The notes below the pieces were generated by a model that saw only the letters and a list, made by a program, of their open reading frames with translations, did not search any database and was not told the DNA's origin. A program made the translations under genes and the position numbers. A stretch of DNA of 64,000 nt, from positions 248,001-312,000 of the forward strand of contig NZ_JAAMRF010000002.1 in the NCBI RefSeq assembly GCF_013522725.1, read 5' to 3'. Source of the stretch: Stutzerimonas azotifigens (GTDB lineage: Bacteria > Pseudomonadota > Gammaproteobacteria > Pseudomonadales > Pseudomonadaceae). How positions within the stretch are numbered: the stretch's first letter is position 1; the number at the start of each line of letters is the position of its first letter. This document shows, piece by piece, positions 42,987-51,685 of the stretch.

Positions 42987-43020
42987 AAAGGGTCATTTCT
43001 CACGAGATGGCCCTTTTTGT
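42987..43020 (+). terminator. Terminator of the tRNA cluster
   Basis: AAAGGGTCAT pairs with ATGGCCCTTT (one mismatched position) around an eight-to-ten-base loop, followed by a T-rich tract. Confidence 0.85.
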
Positions 43021-43215
43021 TTTGCCTGCGATTTGCACCGATGGTGCTATAGGCATTCGCTGCTTTTATCAATGGCTCTCGGACGCTGCTTGTTTGTTAG
43101 GGTAGAGCATTCGGGCGGGAGTCATCTGCCGGGGCGTGCGGTCTGTTCTGACGACGCTGTCGCGTTGCTCTCTCGACGCCATGACTGCTCAAAACATCCT
43201 GCAAGCGAGGTCCGC

Positions 43216-43665
43216 ATGATCTTTCAGAAAGCCGACGCGTTCATCATCGACATCGAGGTCGGCGCCGAGCATATCGATGGGCTTGGGCATGCCAACAATG
43301 CGGTCTATGTGTCTTGGCTGGAGCGCTGCGCCTGGGAGCATTCCCAGCACCTGGGGCTGGGTCTGGACGATTACCGGCGCCTGGACCGGGCCATGGCGGT
43401 GCTGCGCCATGAAATCGACTACCTGGCGGCGGCCTATGAAGGGGACCGGTTGCAACTGGCCACCTGGATCGTGGATTCCGACCAGCGCCTGAAGATGAAG
43501 CGCAGCTTCCAGCTTGTGCGCCCCGCGGATGGAACGACGCTGATCAGTGCGCTGACCACGTTCGTCTGTATCGAACTCTCCAGCGGCAAGCCGAAGCGGA
43601 TGCCTCCAGAGTTCATCGAGGGATACGGCAAGGCTTTGGTGCAGCCGTATCCGCTGGAGCTATGA
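43216..43665 (+). CDS. Acyl-CoA thioesterase (4HBT, hot-dog fold)
   Basis: 149 aa hot-dog fold thioesterase of the 4-hydroxybenzoyl-CoA thioesterase group. The catalytic region is DGLGHANNAVYVSWLERCAW (residues about 21-40), where an Asp or Glu usually activates water. RHEIDYLAAAYEGD and the KMKRSFQLVR strand complete the fold. The ATG at 43216 follows AGCGAGG. The longer frame upstream is not conserved. Acyl chain specificity is unknown. Confidence 0.85.
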   Translation: MIFQKADAFIIDIEVGAEHIDGLGHANNAVYVSWLERCAWEHSQHLGLGLDDYRRLDRAMAVLRHEIDYLAAAYEGDRLQLATWIVDSDQRLKMKRSFQLVRPADGTTLISALTTFVCIELSSGKPKRMPPEFIEGYGKALVQPYPLEL

Positions 43666-43679
43666 GGCGTTAGCCACGT

Positions 43680-43937
43680 TTAGCTGCCGCCCTGTTCAGG
43701 GCGCTTCGCGTCGCTCTCGCGGCGCTGTTCGGCATCCTCGCGCCAGTCTTCCTGGACCTCCTTGCGCATTTTGGTACTCACGCCGTCGGGGTCGCGCTCA
43801 TGAGTCCCGACGTCCCCGTCGTTGTGGGTTTCCTGCATTGCGCTGCCCTGGGTCTGGGCGCCGCTGCCTTGTTGGGCAAGCAGTTCAGAGGAAAAAGAGG
43901 CCGCCAGTACGAGCGCGCCAAGCTTTATCATGTTCAT
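43680..43937 (-). CDS. Small secreted hydrophilic protein
   Basis: 85 aa. Residues 1-21 form a Sec signal peptide (IKLGALVLAASFSS, cleavage likely after LLA). The mature part is highly charged and without Cys: Gln/Gly-rich at first, then acidic and basic residues (DGVSTKMRKEVQEDWREDAEQ). GGAG lies eleven bases before the ATG at 43937. The mature region is probably disordered in the periplasm. Function unknown; it converges with the thioesterase gene. Confidence 0.75.
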   Translation of the reverse strand: MNMIKLGALVLAASFSSELLAQQGSGAQTQGSAMQETHNDGDVGTHERDPDGVSTKMRKEVQEDWREDAEQRRESDAKRPEQGGS

Positions 43938-44043
43938 TGTCGATCTCCGTAACGCGGGTGGCGAAGAGGCTGCGTCTCTATAACCGACCCGGCCTGTCAG
44001 GAATTGTTCGTTTTTCACCCGTTCAGGTCATGCGCAAGCCTTG

Positions 44044-44079
44044 ATGACGCAGCGAAAAATCATCCATGTTGACTGTGCA
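44044..44079 (+). pseudogene. Isolated first codons of a dinB-like gene
   Basis: ATG followed by codons for TQRKIIHVDC, then unrelated sequence. QRKIIHVDC also occurs in the intact dinB at 48531-48557, but five of the nine codons differ, all silently. It is therefore a diverged homologue rather than an exact duplication. MTQRKIIH is, from my knowledge of the family, the ordinary start of Pseudomonas DinB. The fragment marks one edge of the accessory patch. Confidence 0.65.
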
Positions 44080-44097
44080 GCTCGTTCGCCCTCGTTT

Positions 44098-44603
44098 TTA
44101 TGTGTTCGAATAGTCCGCGCAGGGCGCGGCGTTCGGGTTGTTTGCGTAATCGCCGTCTCGCGGCTCGAAGACCCCCGTCTCTCTGGAATTGGCCAAGTGC
44201 CGCAAAGAACACCGGCTCGCCGCCGCGAAGCGTGATGTGGTAGGGCTGTTTGATCTTCGGGTTGGCCTCGTCCTGCTTCCACTCGTACCACCCGTCTGGT
44301 GGTACGATCGCCCGGTCAGTCTTCCACACGACGCGGAAAAATGTGGTCGTCGCGGCGGTCTCCACCTTGGCATTGATCGCCGACGGGTCTCTTCCCCTGC
44401 GCCCAGACCGGGGCATATCCCATTTGATTGGCTTCCATGCGCAGCCCGTCAGCGTCTTGGTGCAGCAGCTGGACCCTGGATTGCGGCGGCACGTTGTAAC
44501 GCCCGATCAGCTCGGGACTCAATCCTCCCAGCAACGGCAGCTGCACGCTAATCTTGTCGAGATACTCGTACGCGATTCGGTACTGGGCGAAACGTGCACA
44601 CAT
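44098..44603 (-). pseudogene. SRAP-domain (YedK/HMCES type) pseudogene
   Basis: The gene starts with GGAGG and MCARFAQY, where Cys2 is the residue that crosslinks abasic sites in this family. It runs in frame to about 44392, where an inserted base shifts it. The next frame carries the conserved DPSAINAKVET and VPPDGWYEWK blocks and ITLRGGEPVFFAALG. A second shift occurs near 44180, after which EPRDGDYANN is visible before the end is lost; the conserved His-containing C-terminal block is absent. The gene is broken at least twice and probably inactive. Confidence 0.85.
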
Positions 44604-44652
44604 GATGCCTCCGCACGTCTGCTCCAATTGGCCAGGCTGCAGCCTCAGAATA

Positions 44653-44668
44653 CTGTATGTACATACAG
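44653..44668. promoter_or_regulatory. LexA (SOS) box
   Basis: CTGTATGTACATACAG is a perfect 16-bp palindrome matching the LexA consensus CTGT-N8-ACAG. It lies 50 bases before the ATG of the SRAP pseudogene on the minus strand, and SRAP genes are known to be SOS-associated. The site survives although its gene is broken. Confidence 0.88.
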
Positions 44669-44741
44669 CTATGAGGTCTCCACGCTCGGGGCACCGGCGC
44701 ACACGATTTTAAGCATGGCACGACGTAGTGCTTCCATTCTC

Positions 44742-46526
44742 TCAGCCGTCGATCATCTCGGTGATCTTTTCGGCGAGGTCAGCCATCACGAAAGGCTTGG
44801 TAATTAGTTCCATCCCCGGTTCCAGATGACCATTGCCAACGGCGGCATTCTCCGCATAGCCTGTGACGAAAAGCACCTTTAGGTCGGGCCGCGAACTTCG
44901 GGCGGCATCCGCGACCTGGCGGCCGTTCATGCCACCGGGCAATCCGACGTCGGTGATCAGCAGATCGATCCGTGTGGCAGTTTCTAGAATCTTTAGGCCG
45001 GACGGCCCGTCCTCTGCTTCAAGGGTTGTATACCCCGCTTCCATTAGCACCTCGACAATAAGCATCCGCACGGTGGGCTCATCATCAATGACGAGCACCG
45101 TCTCGCCAGAGCCCATTTCAGATATTGAAGCATCAGTGTCCGTCGGCCCCGCCTCCAACGGACCTGTGTAGCGTGGGAGATAAAGGCACATCGTCGTGCC
45201 GTGTCCATCCTCGGAGTAGACCCGCACCTGCCCACCTGACTGGCGCACAAACCCGTGGATCATCGAGAGGCCGAGACCTGTTCCCTGCCCAATCGGCTTG
45301 GTCGTGAAAAACGGGTCGAAAATGCGGTCGACAATATCCTTGGGAATCCCGGTTCCGCTGTCGGTCACGCAGATCGAGATGTACTGGCCCGGCGGAAGAT
45401 CACGCTCCGCGCCGGCGCGTCCATCGAGCCATTTGTTGGCGGTTTCTATCGTGATCCGCCCCCCTTCGGGCATTGCATCGCGCGCATTGATCGCGAGGTT
45501 GAGCAGCGCGCTTTCAAGCTGAGCCGGGTCGACCTTGGTCGACCAAAGCCCCGCCGCTCCCACTACTTCGACGAGGATGGACGGCCCGACGGTGCGCCGA
45601 ATGAGGTCCTCCATGCCGAACATTAGCCGGTTGACGTCGGTGGGTTTTGGATCGAGGGTCTGGCGACGGGAGAAGGCCAGCAGTCGCTGAGTGAGGGCAG
45701 CCGCGCGTTGTGCTGAAGTTTGCGCGCCGACGATGAAGCGCTCAATGCCTTGGGTGCGACCCTGCGAAAGCCGGCGCTCTATCACTTCAAGGCTGCCACA
45801 AATGCCCGCCAGCAGATTGTTGAAGTCGTGAGCGATGCCGCCCGTGAGTTGCCCCACTGCTTCCATTTTCTGTGCCTGGCGTAGCGCCTCGTTGGCCTCG
45901 GTAAGTTCGGCCGTTCGCTCCTCAACACGCTGTTCCAGTGTTTGGTTGAGCCGCGAGAGTTCTCGATTTAGGTGATCTGCGTCCGATAGCGCAGCCGAAA
46001 GCTCGGTTGCTTTTTCGCGGATATCCGCCCGTGCTCGATCTAGGGCAGCGGCCAATTTATTGGCGCGATCGGTTGCGTCGCGGGCGACACCGACCAAGCC
46101 GCTGCTGGCAAGCTGCACTGCCTCCGCATTGAGAAGTGCCGACAGCAGAGGGGTATCGGCGAAGCGCTCAATCGGCAGCTGATACGCTGTCCCGATCAGC
46201 AAAAAGACGACTGAGTCGCATGCGAAGCCCAGCGCGGGCTTGGGCGTGCCCTGGTCCGGAAACGGGAGCTGGAGCGTGAATGTAGTCCCGGAGACCGGCT
46301 GCATCTTCAGAAAGGCACGCCAGGCCGGGCCGCCGGGCAACGTCTTCGGAAATCCGGGGGCTGGCAACAACGCGTCAATCTCCGCATCGCGCAGAAATAT
46401 AAGGAACGCTTCGCCACCGGCTTCACGTGCAATCTGTGCTGCTTGCTCCGCCCGTCTCTCCGGCTGGGCTAAGCGGTTGGCGATTTCATGGATGTTGCTG
46501 AACACTATCAGTTCGGGAACAGGCAC
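44742..46526 (-). CDS. Hybrid sensor histidine kinase with receiver domain
   Basis: 594 aa cytoplasmic kinase without membrane helices. Residues 1-150 are an unrecognised N-domain, 150-225 a coiled coil, then HisKA with His233 ([10 protein letters not shown]), the N-box near 343-351, G1 DSGTGIP at 389-395, the F-box DPFFTTK at 404-410, and G2 GTGLGLS at 415-421. A C-terminal receiver spans about 475-592 with Asp526 (ITDVGLP) as phosphoacceptor. The likely start is GTG at 46526, 19 bases inside the end of the FIST gene, so the two are coupled; FIST proteins are typically sensor partners of such kinases. The style resembles alphaproteobacterial kinases, suggesting transfer. Confidence 0.9.
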   Translation of the reverse strand: MPVPELIVFSNIHEIANRLAQPERRAEQAAQIAREAGGEAFLIFLRDAEIDALLPAPGFPKTLPGGPAWRAFLKMQPVSGTTFTLQLPFPDQGTPKPALGFACDSVVFLLIGTAYQLPIERFADTPLLSALLNAEAVQLASSGLVGVARDATDRANKLAAALDRARADIREKATELSAALSDADHLNRELSRLNQTLEQRVEERTAELTEANEALRQAQKMEAVGQLTGGIAHDFNNLLAGICGSLEVIERRLSQGRTQGIERFIVGAQTSAQRAAALTQRLLAFSRRQTLDPKPTDVNRLMFGMEDLIRRTVGPSILVEVVGAAGLWSTKVDPAQLESALLNLAINARDAMPEGGRITIETANKWLDGRAGAERDLPPGQYISICVTDSGTGIPKDIVDRIFDPFFTTKPIGQGTGLGLSMIHGFVRQSGGQVRVYSEDGHGTTMCLYLPRYTGPLEAGPTDTDASISEMGSGETVLVIDDEPTVRMLIVEVLMEAGYTTLEAEDGPSGLKILETATRIDLLITDVGLPGGMNGRQVADAARSSRPDLKVLFVTGYAENAAVGNGHLEPGMELITKPFVMADLAEKITEMIDG

Positions 46527-47674
46527 ACGACCGCCGTGCAGTTGTGAAATCCCTCGAACTGCCCTTCAGCTCGAGCGATCTGGCCATGGGTATTGCAGCC
46601 CACGAGCGCAGCGTCCCCAATCCGGCTCGTCACTGCATCGACTTCGGTCTGGAAATGATCGCCACATCTCAGCCGCGTAGCAACGCAGTCGAAAAATAGC
46701 GCCGCCTTCGGCAGGTTAGGGCCAATTGCAGTAATTGCCGCATCTGTTGCGCGTTCGGCCGCTTCGGCCGCGGATGCATGTGAACTCTTCATGATCCGCA
46801 CGACACTGCCGGTGGGGATTTCCGCCGCACAATGAAGAGATCCATCCTCATTGACAACGAGCGGCACCCGCAACCTGTAGCCGCTGCCTGTGTCTATGCC
46901 GATAATGTTCTGCAGAAAAAACGGGATTGGCGCAGCGCGGTCGATATGCTCGCCTTTGGCCTGCGCATGTTCCTCAAACGCTTCGATTGCGGGCAGGCCA
47001 TTCAAGCTGACGAGCTTCAGACCAATCGCCTCCGTGACTCGTAAAGGCTCAGATGCCGGTTCCCACCCATGACTGACTCCGATCCCGAGCGGCTTTCGGG
47101 AGAGGATTTCGAGAGCCACTGCCGCATCCGAGAGCACTTGGGTCCCATGAAAGACGGTGGTGCGCTGGAAGTCGGCATTGTCGCCGGCGCCGCCCCCGAA
47201 GAACTGATATTCGCCTGCGGTCTCGAATGTCAGGGCATCGGTCAGAGTATCCGCATAGCCGGCCAAAGCATCGGTCAGGATCAAGGCCGATCGATGGGGG
47301 AAGGAATGATCCGCCGCGCCCGCGAAGCCACGCGCGATCTCGCGCGCCGCCGCGCTCGGATCATCCTTCAAACGATGGCCGATTTGCGCAGTAAACTTCG
47401 ACTCTTCATCTCGGATTGCAAGCGCGGTCGCAAGCCCGACCCCAATCGTATCGTTCGTAAACTCTCCAGCTGAGGAGGCCCCGACGATTATTGAAGACGG
47501 CGCCGCGTTCTGGAGAGCCTCCAGCAAGAGTCGATGATCATAAGTTGGCGCCGCAAAAACAATGATAACGTGCGGGGGCAGCGGCAAGGCTGCATTTATC
47601 TGCTCACCAAGAGCAGCTCCTGCTACTGCGCTGTCGGTCTCTGCCGTCGATACTGCAACTGTGTTCGTGGACAT
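46508..47674 (-). CDS. FIST domain sensory protein
   Basis: 388 aa soluble protein with FIST N (about residues 35-220: PPHVIIVFAAPTYD, then GASSAGEF, then FFGGGAGDN) and FIST C (about 220-385: GLPAIEAFEEH, CVATRLRCG, GCNTHGQI). FIST domains are proposed small-ligand sensors in signal transduction. Its end overlaps the hybrid kinase start. Only a weak ribosome site precedes the ATG. Base composition and setting between transposase remnants and a broken SRAP gene point to acquisition. Confidence 0.88.
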   Translation of the reverse strand: MSTNTVAVSTAETDSAVAGAALGEQINAALPLPPHVIIVFAAPTYDHRLLLEALQNAAPSSIIVGASSAGEFTNDTIGVGLATALAIRDEESKFTAQIGHRLKDDPSAAAREIARGFAGAADHSFPHRSALILTDALAGYADTLTDALTFETAGEYQFFGGGAGDNADFQRTTVFHGTQVLSDAAVALEILSRKPLGIGVSHGWEPASEPLRVTEAIGLKLVSLNGLPAIEAFEEHAQAKGEHIDRAAPIPFFLQNIIGIDTGSGYRLRVPLVVNEDGSLHCAAEIPTGSVVRIMKSSHASAAEAAERATDAAITAIGPNLPKAALFFDCVATRLRCGDHFQTEVDAVTSRIGDAALVGCNTHGQIARAEGQFEGFHNCTAVVCLFPN

Positions 47675-47853
47675 CGCCTAGAAACCCATTGCGAGAAAGC
47701 CATAGCGGCTGGAAGGGGCCGGTCAACATACGGTGCTTGCAGCCCTTCGACTGCTGCTTTCGCGGGTAGTGCCCGTGTGGTGTAGGAACACCGATCTTCG
47801 GTATGGCCAAGGATGATCGGGCTGCCAGTGCCGGCAGGCTGATCGGGGTATCA
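47675..47853. other. Gap upstream of the FIST gene
   Basis: No supported gene. A minus-strand frame from 47861 runs through it (containing IPKIGVPTPHGHYP), but I cannot match it to a family. It probably contains the FIST/kinase promoter joined to transposon debris. Confidence 0.4.
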
Positions 47854-48043
47854 TCACTCAAGGTGCCGATTGTTTACAGCGTCATGTAGCGGCGCGACAT
47901 CGACCCATTCGTCGTTTTGCTCGAGCATGAGCGCGCCGAAGAGGCGGATGACCGCGGCGGTGTTGAGGAAGATGCCGATGACGTCGGCCCGTCGCTTGAT
48001 CTCTTTGTGGACGCGCTCGAGCGGATTCGTAGACGAGATCTGG
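47854..48043 (-). pseudogene. IS256-family transposase, C-terminal remnant
   Basis: The minus-strand frame ends with the characteristic IS256 C-terminus: [18 protein letters not shown], then [19 protein letters not shown], then [12 protein letters not shown], and a stop at 47854. About 62 residues survive of roughly 400. The 5' side is cut at about 48041, where the sequence changes abruptly to an IS5-type fragment on the other strand. Confidence 0.85.
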
Positions 48044-48163
48044 GCGATGGAAGAGGCGCTTTACGAGACAACCATCCTGCGTCAGTTCGCGGGACTGAGT
48101 GTGGAGCGTATCCCTGACGAAACCACCATCCTCAACTTCCGCCGGCTGCTGGAGAAACACGTC
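48041..48163 (+). pseudogene. IS5-family transposase, N-terminal fragment
   Basis: The plus-strand frame reads [17 protein letters not shown], then [17 protein letters not shown], the well-known N-terminal block of IS5 transposases. It starts at the junction with the IS256 remnant and loses similarity after LEKHV at 48163. The catalytic DDE part is absent, so it is inactive. Confidence 0.82.
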
Positions 48164-48497
48164 GGAACAGGTGATGGGTGTGCTCGATTCACCCAACGCC
48201 AAAGTGGGGCCGCAACTCCTTCCGGCACGGTCGCGTGCCCACTGACGCCCGATTGGGGTATGCGGCGGGAGATAATGAGTCGAAGCTTTACCACGCGGTT
48301 CGATCAGTCGTGGGAGGTTGGGTGTAAGTAAGCAGCCAATCGATTCTGGAGACGCTACGGACGTTACGGGTATAGTGATGGTTATCCGAGTAGGGTGTGT
48401 GTCGCCTAGTCCAGTCGGTTGGAGAGATGAAATACCGGCTGGTTTGCAGCGATTAAAAAGACGGGTATCACAGCGGGTACCAAATCCGTAAGTTTCG
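48164..48497. other. Non-coding debris between the IS5 fragment and dinB
   Basis: About 330 bases without a supportable gene or complete inverted repeats. It should include the promoter now driving dinB. I see no LexA box in it. Confidence 0.45.
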
Positions 48498-49580
48498 ATG
48501 AAATCCGAAGAAAATCAGCACTCTACTAAGCAAAGAAAAATCATCCATGTCGATTGCGATTGCTTCTACGCGGCGATCGAGATGCGCGACGACCCGAGTC
48601 TGGCCCAGCGGCCTTTGGCCGTGGGCGGCTCGGCCGATCGGCGCGGTGTGATATCGACCTGTAACTACGAGGCACGTGCCTATGGCGTGCGTTCGGCCAT
48701 GGCTTCTGCGCACGCAGTCAAGCTGTGTCCTGATCTTTTGATCATCAAGCCGCGTTTCGAGGCCTACCGGGAAGCTTCGCAGGAAATCCACTCGATCTTT
48801 CGTACTTACACGGATCAGATCGAGCCGCTATCGCTGGACGAGGCTTTTCTGGATGTCAGCGGGTGCGAGCATCTTTCCGGCAGCGCGACGCGTATTGCTC
48901 AGGACATCCGCCGGCGCGTCTGGCAACAGCTACGCATCACGGTGTCGGCGGGCGTGGCGCCGAACAAGTTTCTCGCCAAGATCGCCAGCGACTGGAAAAA
49001 GCCCGACGGCCTGTTCGTCATCACGCCTGACCAGGTCGACGACTTCGTGCGCGTGTTGCCCGTCAACAAGCTGCATGGTGTGGGCAAAGTGACGGCTGAA
49101 AAACTGTCGAGGCTGGGGATTCGAGACTGCGGCGATCTGCGTGAGTGGAATCGGCTGGACCTGGTGCGCGAGTTCGGTGCTTTCGGCGAAAGATTGTGGG
49201 GATTGGCGCGAGGGATAGACGAGCGTCCCGTTCAGGTCGAGAGCCGGCGCCAGTCGGTCAGCGTGGAGCAGACTTACGATAAGGACCTACCCGACCTCAA
49301 CGCCTGCCTGATGCGCCTTCCGGAGCTCATGACCGATCTGGAGAAACGTCTGGCTCGGCTGGACAGCGGATACCGGCCGGGCAAGCCGTTCGTCAAGGTG
49401 AAGTTTCATGACTTCACCCAGACCACGCTCGAGCAGAGCGGGGCGGGGCTTGCGCTTGAGGACTACGCCTCGCTGATGGCGACAGCCTTTGCTCGTGGTG
49501 GCAAGCCGGTGAGGCTGCTGGGCGTCGGGGTTCGTCTGGTCGATCTACGCAGTCGCTTCGAGCAGCTGCGGCTGTTTTGA
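48498..49580 (+). CDS. dinB: DNA polymerase IV
   Basis: 360 aa Y-family translesion polymerase. The catalytic residues are in VDCDCFYAAIE (residues 18-28) and LSLDEAFLDV (near 113-122). The helix-hairpin-helix KLHGVGKVTAEKL is near 191, and the little-finger domain follows. The first 11 residues (MKSEENQHSTK) are not usual; most Pseudomonas DinB begin with MTQRKIIH. That head is found instead at 44044. The rest is intact and should be active. It ends in a terminator at 49590. Confidence 0.93.
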   Translation: MKSEENQHSTKQRKIIHVDCDCFYAAIEMRDDPSLAQRPLAVGGSADRRGVISTCNYEARAYGVRSAMASAHAVKLCPDLLIIKPRFEAYREASQEIHSIFRTYTDQIEPLSLDEAFLDVSGCEHLSGSATRIAQDIRRRVWQQLRITVSAGVAPNKFLAKIASDWKKPDGLFVITPDQVDDFVRVLPVNKLHGVGKVTAEKLSRLGIRDCGDLREWNRLDLVREFGAFGERLWGLARGIDERPVQVESRRQSVSVEQTYDKDLPDLNACLMRLPELMTDLEKRLARLDSGYRPGKPFVKVKFHDFTQTTLEQSGAGLALEDYASLMATAFARGGKPVRLLGVGVRLVDLRSRFEQLRLF

Positions 49581-49589
49581 GCGGAGACG

Positions 49590-49613
49590 AAAAGGGCCGC
49601 TCGATGCGGCCCT
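49590..49613 (+). terminator. Terminator of dinB
   Basis: AAAGGGCCGC/GCGGCCCTTT with a five-base loop and a short T-rich end, ten bases after the dinB stop codon. Confidence 0.85.
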
Positions 49614-49934
49614 TTCGTGTTGCGATAAAAGAGGGGAATCCCCGGCCTGCCTGTACCAAGGTCCCCGAAACTGGTACAGGTCTTAATGCATGGCCTGTGC
49701 CAGTTTCGTTTGGCGTTGGTCCTTTAGCCCTGAATTGCGTGTCAAGCGCCGTTCCGAACGCTCAGAGAGTCCGATTCGAGGGGCTTGCAGGTGCTGGAGC
49801 GGCGGCGATTGCCATTTTGCTCGGCGAGATCGCCAAGGCGCACAGAGCGCAGCCAACGTTAGACGTTGTGGCGGCGCGCGCCGATGCGCCCCGGAAGCGC
49901 AGCAGAGCGCGCGAATGCGCAAGAATGGCGCACG
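49614..49934. other. Gap between dinB and the META gene
   Basis: No gene is supported on either strand. It holds an array of three related half-sites at 49650-49703 (separate entry), a palindrome CAACGT-TAG-ACGTTG at about 49853-49867, and GC-rich alternating sequence near 49870-49915. Confidence 0.5.
49650..49703. promoter_or_regulatory. Array of three alternating half-sites with 22-bp spacing
   Basis: CCTGTACCA at 49650, TGGTACAGG at 49672 and CCTGTGCCA at 49694 are three related 9-mers in alternating orientation, their starts exactly 22 bases apart. Neighbouring sites form inverted repeats; the last two extend to 15-base arms with one mismatch. Two-helical-turn spacing on one DNA face is typical of dimeric regulators. 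No gene starts nearby. Confidence 0.45.
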
Positions 49935-50339
49935 CTATTCATCGGCCGGCCACAGGCGCATGGGCGCACCCTGATCCGGCCACAGGCGCAGCTGATCGAG
50001 GTTGGAGATGTCCCAGCGCTGAACGCGGCCCAGGGTCTCGAGGAAGTGGTTTTCCTGCGCCATGATCGCTTCGTTGCAGGCACGGCGGGTACTGCCCAGT
50101 TCGCTGAAGCGAAGCTGTTCGCCGTCACGCACATAGCTGCCGAACCAGTGGTTGCAGCCGCCGTTGCCATAAGCGCGTCCATCGGCGAGAACCAGTGTGA
50201 CCTGGGTTCGGCCGATCACCGGTTCGTCACCGATCCACTCGGTGGCGTAGGTGACGTTCTCCTGTAACGGCGTGGGCTCGGTTGCGCAACCGCCCAGTCC
50301 CAGCACCAGTGGCGAAAGCGCGAGGGCCAGGGACCTCAT
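49935..50339 (-). CDS. META-domain lipoprotein
   Basis: 134 aa. The signal peptide ends in the lipobox GLGGC (Cys18), so it is lipid-anchored. The remainder is a META/HslJ-like domain: RTQVTLVLADGRAYGNGGCNHWFGSY is its hallmark, followed by FSELGSTRRACNEAIMAQENHFLETL. The ATG at 50339 overlaps the stop of the upstream zinc-ribbon gene (ATGA), so they are co-translated. META proteins are linked to envelope or antibiotic stress (HslJ, novobiocin) in other species. Confidence 0.85.
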   Translation of the reverse strand: MRSLALALSPLVLGLGGCATEPTPLQENVTYATEWIGDEPVIGRTQVTLVLADGRAYGNGGCNHWFGSYVRDGEQLRFSELGSTRRACNEAIMAQENHFLETLGRVQRWDISNLDQLRLWPDQGAPMRLWPADE

Positions 50340-50776
50340 GGCTGTAGCGTCCGGCATTTGCCGCACAGGTGCTTGCCGGATGCGGTGCTCGACCAGCCGA
50401 GCTCGGCGATGCGCGCTTCGGCGGCCGGTTTGCGGGCGGCTTCACCCAAGGCTGCATCGACCGCAAACTCGAAGTCCAGGCGCTTGCCGCAGCTGTCGCA
50501 GTCCACCTGCCAGTTGAGGATCGCCAGTTCGCGGAACACTGGCCCATCGGCCACCGCCAGCCATTGTCCGGGTGGGTTGATCAGGTGGCGGACCTTCTCG
50601 ACGGTCAGACGCTGCGAGAGCTCGCGGCTGCCTTTTAGGGTAACCAGCAGGGTGTCGCCGGCAAGAATGGAGCCGCCGGTTCCGGTGACCTGGTAGCGGC
50701 CAGGTGCCAGCGCACGGCATTCACTCAAGGTATGGGCGGGGTTGAGCAGGGTGTAGCGAAAATCGTGTTCGGCCAT
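50336..50776 (-). CDS. Hypothetical protein with Cys-pair motifs
   Basis: 146 aa soluble protein. Two Cys pairs, CDSCGK near residue 92 and CGKC near 138, could bind one zinc. Between them lies an Ala-rich helical segment. The N-terminal half contains a strand-rich PGRYQVTGTGGSILAGDTLLVTLKG. I do not recognise the family. It is translationally coupled to the META lipoprotein gene downstream. Confidence 0.75.
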   Translation of the reverse strand: MAEHDFRYTLLNPAHTLSECRALAPGRYQVTGTGGSILAGDTLLVTLKGSRELSQRLTVEKVRHLINPPGQWLAVADGPVFRELAILNWQVDCDSCGKRLDFEFAVDAALGEAARKPAAEARIAELGWSSTASGKHLCGKCRTLQP

Positions 50777-50890
50777 TTCGATCGACTAGCAAGCAGCAAC
50801 GACTGCGGGGTTCGTCATGCTAGCACGGCGAACCCCGTCACGATGACCGGTCGGGCCGCAGGCGTGTTGCCGCGGCGCGCCCTGCGTGCG

Positions 50891-51685
<795 letters not shown>

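Noticed and set aside
48164-48331. Coding continuation of the IS5 transposase fragment to 48331
   Set aside because: Similarity to IS5 ends at LEKHV; the remaining codons in frame are unlike any transposase.
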